A stretch of DNA of 64,000 nucleotides from UBA685 sp049890215 (lineage in GTDB: Bacteria; Pseudomonadota; Alphaproteobacteria; Puniceispirillales; Puniceispirillaceae). This document shows, one piece after another, positions 59,247 to 64,000 of the stretch (position 1 is the stretch's first letter; each line of letters opens with the position of its first letter). The stretch covers positions 72,498 through 136,497 of the forward strand of contig JBMHBX010000038.1 of NCBI GenBank assembly GCA_049890215.1. The letters run 5' to 3'. Both the position numbers and the translations under genes were made by a program. Below the pieces are notes generated by a model. It was not told the origin of the DNA. It was given only the letters and a program-made list of their open reading frames with translations, and ran no database searches.

Positions 59247-59270
59247 TTTGTAAATTGACTTTTTTACAAA
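59247..59270. promoter_or_regulatory. TetR operator candidate 2
   Basis: TTTGTAAA-N8-TTTACAAA, a 24-base dyad with perfect 8-base arms, ending 18 bases before the TetR start. It shares the TTGTA/TACAA core with the first site. Confidence 0.6.
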
Positions 59271-59288
59271 AAATCATAATTTGTCAAT

Positions 59289-59831
59289 ATGAACGCAAAA
59301 GACACTCTCATTGCCAAAGCGGGCCTTGCGCAATTTGCGCGATATGGATGGCGCAAAATGACCATGCAGGATGTCGCAGATGCTGCCGGCATTTCGCGCC
59401 AGACATTATATAATCGCGTCTCTCATAAAGAAGAGCTCCTGCGGCTTGTTGTGCATTATTATCTGACTGATAATATTGAAAGATGCCGCATAGCCACAGA
59501 CCAGGCCACAACCATAGAGGCGGCAACCGATGCTTTGATTGCGCATTTTTTGACAGAAGCCTGGCAGACTCTTCAAGCTATGCCAGAAACTGAAAATATT
59601 GAAATGGCCAGCAATGCCATCATCTCACAAGAGGTTGCCAATGCGACCAAACTGAAAACGGCTCTCATCTCTGACGTGATCGCGCGTCTGACAAAGGCGA
59701 AAAATGCAAATGAGATGGCGGACTTTTTCTATGCAAGCCTGACGGGCATAAAATCATTTGCCAAAACACAAGACCAGCTTGACCAATTAAGTGCGATTTT
59801 GAAACAAAGCCTGACTGATCTTACAAAATAA
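59289..59831 (+). CDS. TetR-family transcriptional regulator
   Basis: A 180-residue regulator. The N-terminal helix-turn-helix covers about residues 4-50: IAKAGLAQFARYGWRKMTMQ, DVADAAGISRQTLYNRVSHK and EELLRLVV. The C-terminal ligand domain is not assignable to a subfamily. It is divergent from the aldehyde reductase gene, with two inverted repeats in the 105-base gap, so it very likely represses the reductase and itself. The inducer would be an aldehyde or related compound by guess. Confidence 0.92.
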   Translation: MNAKDTLIAKAGLAQFARYGWRKMTMQDVADAAGISRQTLYNRVSHKEELLRLVVHYYLTDNIERCRIATDQATTIEAATDALIAHFLTEAWQTLQAMPETENIEMASNAIISQEVANATKLKTALISDVIARLTKAKNANEMADFFYASLTGIKSFAKTQDQLDQLSAILKQSLTDLTK

Positions 59832-59991
59832 AGCGCACCTCACCTCACCTTGCCTTGTTCCTTGCCGATAGTTTTTGCGTGACGATAGTGGTGACTTTTT
59901 CCCAACAGACGAAGATGTCTTGAATTCCTAAAATTAACACTTAATTAACGATTTGAACCTACACCAAAAGGATATGGCAAGGACGCTGCAT

Positions 59992-60696
59992 ATGATCACA
60001 CATCACAAATTTGACACGCTTGGCGGCGCCAATCACGGGTGGCTTAATGCCAAGCACCACTTTAGTTTTGCTAATTATTTTGACCCGAAAAAATTAAGCC
60101 ATGGTGAGCTTCTTGTTATTAATGATGACAGAATTGCGCCTCATACCGGATTTGACACGCACCCTCACCGGGACATGGAAATCATCACCTATGTGCGCAA
60201 AGGGGCAATTACGCACAAAGATAATAAAGGTCATAAAGGCAGAACAACTGCAGGAAATGTGCAGGTGATGAGCGCAGGGACAGGCATTTTTCATTCTGAA
60301 TATAATTTGGAAGATGAAGAAACCAATATTTATCAAATCTGGATAAAGCCGAAAACCAAAGGCATTGATCCTGACTGGGATATGGCTGAATTTCCAAAGA
60401 CACCTGTCAATGACAAGCTGTCTTTGCTTGTATCAGGTGATGGCAAAGCGCCTTTGAGGATAAATCAGGATGCAAAGATTTTTGCAGGTCGCCTGACAAA
60501 AGGAGCGAAGATAACACATGCGCTATCATCTATGGCCTATATTTTGATATCTGAAGGCAGCGTTGATGTATCTGGCATCAAATCTCACAAAGGAGATGGT
60601 CTTGCCGTTTCCAATGAACGCAAAATTAGCTTAACAGCCTTAAGCGAGGCTGAGATTCTGATTATCGAAATACCCGGAAAGGTAAAAGCAAGATGA
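59992..60696 (+). CDS. Pirin-family protein (quercetinase-like cupin)
   Basis: About 234 residues from ATG 59992 (MITHHKFDTLGGANHGWLNA), which has AAGGA eight bases upstream; earlier TTG and ATG starts are open. The metal ligands of pirins are visible in GFDTHPHRDMEIITYV (two His), then SAGTGIFHSEYNL (His) with a following Glu. The N-terminal cupin is complete and a second cupin-like half follows. Some bacterial pirins act as quercetin 2,3-dioxygenases, others have regulatory roles; the function here is open. The nitroreductase gene starts within its stop codon. Confidence 0.87.
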   Translation: MITHHKFDTLGGANHGWLNAKHHFSFANYFDPKKLSHGELLVINDDRIAPHTGFDTHPHRDMEIITYVRKGAITHKDNKGHKGRTTAGNVQVMSAGTGIFHSEYNLEDEETNIYQIWIKPKTKGIDPDWDMAEFPKTPVNDKLSLLVSGDGKAPLRINQDAKIFAGRLTKGAKITHALSSMAYILISEGSVDVSGIKSHKGDGLAVSNERKISLTALSEAEILIIEIPGKVKAR

Positions 60697-61265
60697 GCAT
60701 GACAGACCTTGTTTTCACCCAAGCACGCACGCATCGCACATTTTCCGATAAGCCGGTTAGCAAAGGGCAGATGAACGCGCTCTATGAGCTTGTAAAATAC
60801 GCCCCGACTGCCTCAAATCTCTGTCCTATGAGAGTGAGCTTCGTTACATCTCAAGCGCAAAAACAAAAAGTCATAGAGGCGGCAGCGTCAGGAAACAGAG
60901 CCAAAATACAAACAGCGCCAGTGGTGGCAATCATCGCCTATGATCAAGATTATCACAGCCATATGGATAAATTAGCGCCTCATATGAACGAAGCCGCCTT
61001 TCAACAACAAGATGATGAAATCTTGCGCGCCATCGGCATTGAAAATACCTGGCTACAGGCCGGGTTTTTTATCGCAGGCGCCAGAGCGCTAGGGCTTGAT
61101 TGCGGACCAATGAGCGGCTTTGATAAAGTCAAAATTGATGAGGCTTTTTATAGCCGCTCAACATGGCGATCTCAAATGCTCATCAATCTTGGATATGGTG
61201 TAACAGACACCCTCTATGAAAGAGGGCACCGTCTGCCATTTGAAGAGGCGTGCGAGATAGTCTAG
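60693..61265 (+). CDS. Nitroreductase-family protein, RutE/HadB-like
   Basis: A 190-residue FMN enzyme close in pattern to RutE, the malonic semialdehyde reductase of pyrimidine breakdown: ARTHRTFSDKPVSKGQMNAL, YAPTASNLCPMRVSFV, IIAYDQDYHSHM, ALGLDCGPMSGFDKVKID and the C-terminal INLGYG then LPFEEACEIV. The start ATG overlaps the pirin stop by four bases (ATGA), so they are co-translated. No other rut gene is present, so a general quinone or nitro reductase role is equally likely. Confidence 0.85.
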   Translation: MSMTDLVFTQARTHRTFSDKPVSKGQMNALYELVKYAPTASNLCPMRVSFVTSQAQKQKVIEAAASGNRAKIQTAPVVAIIAYDQDYHSHMDKLAPHMNEAAFQQQDDEILRAIGIENTWLQAGFFIAGARALGLDCGPMSGFDKVKIDEAFYSRSTWRSQMLINLGYGVTDTLYERGHRLPFEEACEIV

Positions 61266-61303
61266 CCCTTGCAGGTTACGCAATGATGATTGCGCCATTG
61301 ATA

Positions 61304-62251
61304 TCAAAGGCCCTGCGGGATAACCTCATAGCCTTTTTCTTCTGGTTCATCATCTGTCATCTCCGGAGGGAAACCAGGGGCACGGATATCCAGCCCCGTT
61401 GCATCTTCAAGACGCCTGATGATATTGGGTGACAATTCTCTTTCGCCATAGCGGGCAATGCCGTCATTAAAAATATCTATCAACAAAGGCGCAATTTCCA
61501 AGGGCACCTTATGGCGATTGGCCACTTCCTGGAACAGGCCGGCATCTTTTTTCACCAAATCCATGGTGAAAGAGATGTCACGCGAGCCGTTCAAAATCAC
61601 CTGGCTTTCCGTTTCATGAACAAATGAGGTGCCGGACGAAATTTTCATTGCCTCATAAGTTGTGTTCAGATCCATACCAGCTGCTTTTGCTGTGACCAAC
61701 GCTTCACAACAAGTCACAAGATTGGCCGTTGCCAGATAGTTTGTGATAACCTTCAAAATAGAGGCAGAGCCCAAATCGCCGGTATGAAGGATACGCCGCC
61801 CCATGGTTTTCAATAAAGGGGCAATGCGGTCAAATGTGGCACGATCACATCCTGCAAAAATCGAAATATTGCCTGTTTCTGCGCGATGACAACCGCCTGA
61901 TACCGGACAATCTACCGCGGCGCCACCGCGCTCTTTGACCAACGCACCAAGGCGTACCACCTCAGCTTCATCAGTCGTGGACATTTCCATCCAAATCTTA
62001 CCATCCGTGATCTCAGGCAACATTTCATCCATCACCGCCGCAGACGCAGCAGGAGAGGGCAAACAAGTAATAACGGCATCACATTCACGCATTAAAGATG
62101 CCGGCCCCTCAGCTTTGCCGGCTCCTCTTGATACAAATGAATCTACCAAATCTGCGTTCAAATCATGAACAGTGATATCCACGCCATTGCGCAACAAAGA
62201 CCCTGATAATTTGCCGCCGACATTGCCTAATCCAATAAACCCAACTTTCAT
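61304..62251 (-). CDS. NAD-binding beta-hydroxyacid dehydrogenase (3-hydroxyisobutyrate dehydrogenase family)
   Basis: A 315-residue enzyme: KVGFIGLGNVGGKLSGSLLR is the NAD motif, DCPVSGGCHRAETGN the substrate loop, and the catalytic Lys lies in SASILKVITNYLATAN. The family includes 3-hydroxyisobutyrate, tartronate-semialdehyde and sulfolactaldehyde reductases, which differ in a few active-site residues that cannot be judged by eye. A C-terminal extension (about 25 residues, DIRAPGFPPEMTDDEPEEKG) goes beyond the usual 290-300. It converges on the nitroreductase gene with a gap of 38 bases. Confidence 0.86.
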   Translation of the reverse strand: MKVGFIGLGNVGGKLSGSLLRNGVDITVHDLNADLVDSFVSRGAGKAEGPASLMRECDAVITCLPSPAASAAVMDEMLPEITDGKIWMEMSTTDEAEVVRLGALVKERGGAAVDCPVSGGCHRAETGNISIFAGCDRATFDRIAPLLKTMGRRILHTGDLGSASILKVITNYLATANLVTCCEALVTAKAAGMDLNTTYEAMKISSGTSFVHETESQVILNGSRDISFTMDLVKKDAGLFQEVANRHKVPLEIAPLLIDIFNDGIARYGERELSPNIIRRLEDATGLDIRAPGFPPEMTDDEPEEKGYEVIPQGL

Positions 62252-62295
62252 TTAATTGCCCTCAAGATGTCTTCTAATTGGTTTTGTTATTTCTG

Positions 62296-62388
62296 TTATA
62301 GATTGAATGTTGTCCTATCTGCTTCGATAGTCACATAGCTGTCCCACAGCTTGGCATTACTCTTGGCATGGTTCAAACCCTTTTTCAT
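62296..62388 (-). other. Possible 30-codon small ORF between arsC and the dehydrogenase gene
   Basis: An ATG at 62388 opens a 30-codon frame starting MKKGLNHAKSNAKLWDSYVT and ending at TAA. It has no clear Shine-Dalgarno. Its composition looks protein-like, but I recognise no family. The 181-base gap shows nothing else. Confidence 0.2.
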
Positions 62389-62432
62389 GTCATATATTCA
62401 CAAATAAGAGGCACCTTGCAGGGCAGATCTGT

Positions 62433-62789
62433 CTAGGGGATGATGAGGTTCAGGACGGCCTCTGCCGGGCGTGCGATAACAGCGCGATTGTGCGTGACGA
62501 TAATGGGACGTTCCATAACGATAGGATATTGCCTCATCAAAGAGATCACACTCTTATCATCATCAAGATCAATAGCGGTGAAATATGTCTTAAAGGCTTC
62601 CTCATTCTGACGCAGGATGTCTTTGGCTTTCATGCCAAGCAAATTCAATAGGCGCTCAATTTGCGAAGCGCTTGGGGTGTCTTGCAAATAGAGAATAACA
62701 GTGGGTGAAATGCCTTTATCCTGCAAAATGGCGAGAGCCTGACGTGATTTGCTGCATCTGGGGTTATGATAAATGGTATAATCGTTCAT
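62433..62789 (-). CDS. arsC: Arsenate reductase, glutaredoxin-dependent (ArsC family)
   Basis: A 118-residue thioredoxin-fold protein. The active-site Cys is in YHNPRCSKSRQALAIL (C12), the arsenate-binding Arg are in MERPIIVTHNRAVIARP, and AIDLDDDKSVISLMRQYPIV matches the family core. It reduces arsenate to arsenite with glutathione and glutaredoxin. No arsB, acr3 or arsR gene is adjacent, so it may be a stand-alone copy or a YffB/Spx-like relative. Length is normal. Confidence 0.88.
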   Translation of the reverse strand: MNDYTIYHNPRCSKSRQALAILQDKGISPTVILYLQDTPSASQIERLLNLLGMKAKDILRQNEEAFKTYFTAIDLDDDKSVISLMRQYPIVMERPIIVTHNRAVIARPAEAVLNLIIP

Positions 62790-62846
62790 AAAGCGCGTTC
62801 CTTAGATGTGGCGATAGGCGGCGCTTAGGTTGAGCGTCACCATGAC

Positions 62847-62867
62847 ATAATATGGAAGATAATATGG
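62847..62867. repeat. Nine-base direct repeat in the arsC / hydroxylase divergent gap
   Basis: ATAATATGG occurs at 62847-62855 and 62859-62867 (12 bases apart) in the 237-base divergent gap. It could be a regulator half-site pair. Nothing else stands out in this gap. Confidence 0.3.
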
Positions 62868-63026
62868 TTTGTTGGATTTTGGCGAAGAAAAAACCTTGAA
62901 GTTATATCGCAAATTATATGAGAGTGAAGCAAGACAAGCGCACCGCGCGCCTGTCATGCAAAAAATCTCTGTTAGTCACAAATCATTGAGATGGTAATGA
63001 CAAAAGGTAAGAAGAGGGAGGGGAGC

Positions 63027-64000
63027 ATGTCAGATAATAATGAGCATAAGGCGCCGCGCTCTGAGTGGCATTTTCATCCGGATTTGCCAATTGGCAATAA
63101 CCCGCTTTTTGAATTTCCCTGGTCCTTATCCAAGATTATAACTTATCACCGGGATTACTGGCTGACTATCTCAGAGGTTAGTTTCTTTTTGGTGCTTAGT
63201 ATCATGGGATGGTTTGCGCATCAGGCGGCCCTCAGCCAGAGCGCTGATTTGTCAATTTCATGGGCAGCCCAGATTTACCTTCGCAATTTTATCATCACGA
63301 TCATTGTGGCAGGTGGCCTTCATCATGCTCTTTATAAGCGCAAAAGCCAGAATACGGACACAAAATATATAGCTGCTTTTCTGCATCGGGGCGGGGCAAA
63401 ATTCACCTTTGGCAACCAGCTTTATGATAATATGTTTTATTCACTTATCAGTGGCGTGTTGATTTGGTCTGCTTATGAAGCATTCTTATTATGGTCTCTG
63501 GCATCTGGCCATAGCCAGTCACTGTCTTTGGCAGTCGCCCCATTTTTGTTTATCGTGATCTTATTATTCACGGGCGTTTGGGTGGCCTTTCATTTTTATC
63601 TTGTCCACCGCTTGTTGCATTGGGGCATTTTATATGATCTGGTTCACAGTCTGCATCATCGTAATGTGAATGTTGGCCCGTGGTCTGGCATTTCCATGCA
63701 TCCGGTTGAACATGCGCTGTATTTCAGCTCAATGTTGATACATCTTGTGATTCCCTCTCATCCTGTTCACATTATGTTTCATGGCTATATGCTTGCTCTG
63801 TCAGCGATCATTGGTCATGCAGGCTTTCATGAATTGCTGGTCGGAAAATCACGCCGCATAGCGCTTGGCCATTTTCATCATCAACTCCACCATCGGTATT
63901 TTGAATGTAATTACGGGTCAGTTGATTTTCCCATGGATGTCTGGTTCGGGACGTTCCATGATGGCACAGAAGACGCCAAAAAACGCCTGAAAAACCGCTT
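63027..64000 (+). CDS. Fatty acid hydroxylase/sterol desaturase-family membrane protein (runs off right edge)
   Basis: The first 324 codons are present and the frame is still open at the right edge. The start ATG 63027 has a long GAGGGAGGGGAG Shine-Dalgarno. The N terminus MSDNNEHKAPRSEWHFHPDL is soluble; several membrane segments follow. The diiron His boxes of the superfamily are HRLLHW (near residue 196), HSLHHRNVNVGPWSG (near 208), and later GHFHHQLHHRYFECNYG (near 280). A second box HPVEHALYF is typical of the sterol-desaturase group. Substrate unknown; lipid hydroxylation is likely. It is divergent from arsC. Confidence 0.87.
   Translation, partial: MSDNNEHKAPRSEWHFHPDLPIGNNPLFEFPWSLSKIITYHRDYWLTISEVSFFLVLSIMGWFAHQAALSQSADLSISWAAQIYLRNFIITIIVAGGLHHALYKRKSQNTDTKYIAAFLHRGGAKFTFGNQLYDNMFYSLISGVLIWSAYEAFLLWSLASGHSQSLSLAVAPFLFIVILLFTGVWVAFHFYLVHRLLHWGILYDLVHSLHHRNVNVGPWSGISMHPVEHALYFSSMLIHLVIPSHPVHIMFHGYMLALSAIIGHAGFHELLVGKSRRIALGHFHHQLHHRYFECNYGSVDFPMDVWFGTFHDGTEDAKKRLKNR

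Noticed and set aside
62365..62385. GGTTCAAACC, reminiscent of a tRNA T-loop
   Set aside because: No flanking acceptor, D or anticodon stem could be built around it.
1..64000. CRISPR arrays, insertion sequences, integrases, prophage genes
   Set aside because: No regularly spaced direct repeats, transposase or phage structural motifs were seen on either strand; the restriction-modification locus is the only mobile-type cargo.

Overview
The window looks like a chromosomal segment of a marine alphaproteobacterium. The support is indirect: a moderate G+C content, very tight gene packing with many 4-base ATGA overlaps and convergent overlaps, and a gene content dominated by small organic osmolytes (glycine betaine and choline, carnitine-like quaternary amines, probably dihydroxypropanesulfonate). 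A SAR116-like (Puniceispirillum-type) lineage would fit, but no rRNA or tRNA gene is present to prove it. I found no tRNA, CRISPR array, insertion sequence or prophage.

Layout. 0-1.4 kb: glycine-betaine ABC importer genes (proX, and proW running off the left edge) with a terminator between them and a structured leader. 1.7-10.9 kb: housekeeping and glycerol use (pncA, glpK/glpD, typA, a semialdehyde dehydrogenase, hflX, a PCu(A)C copper chaperone). 11-22.4 kb: sulfide/persulfide and C3-acid metabolism (ETHE1-rhodanese fusion, LldD-like oxidase, sdaA, FAD-linked oxidase, IclR regulator), terC, then an HpsN-type sulfopropanediol dehydrogenase with a zinc alcohol dehydrogenase. 23-28.7 kb: betA, an IMPACT protein, ccmE, two SDRs, a DUF1761 protein and a PhyH dioxygenase. 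28.7-34.7 kb: an unusual mttB-psuK-psuG operon divergent from a dimethylglycine/sarcosine-dehydrogenase-like flavoprotein. 34.7-40.9 kb: a 1020-residue autotransporter, a gate-domain membrane protein, Hyi-like isomerase, cysQ and DUF1905. 41-44.5 kb: a BcgI-like restriction-modification locus whose nuclease-methylase gene is split by one in-frame TAG. 44.5-52.1 kb: an eight-gene operon built around a quaternary-ammonium Rieske oxygenase. 52.3-64 kb: AlkB-type hydroxylase, a second mttB homologue, an alpha/beta hydrolase, GNAT, MBL lipoprotein, reductase/TetR pair, pirin, nitroreductase, beta-hydroxyacid dehydrogenase, arsC, and a fatty-acid-hydroxylase family protein cut by the right edge.

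How the genes fit together. ProX/ProW would import betaines, BetA oxidises choline, and the Rieske operon together with the carnitine-dehydrogenase-like, BKACE and aminoaldehyde-dehydrogenase genes could feed carnitine-type compounds to glycine betaine. Two non-pyrrolysine MttB homologues and a DMGDH-like, folate-dependent flavoprotein could remove methyl groups. The most interesting unexplained parts are the Rieske operon with its two flavodiiron-like single-domain proteins, and the amber-split BcgI-like system.
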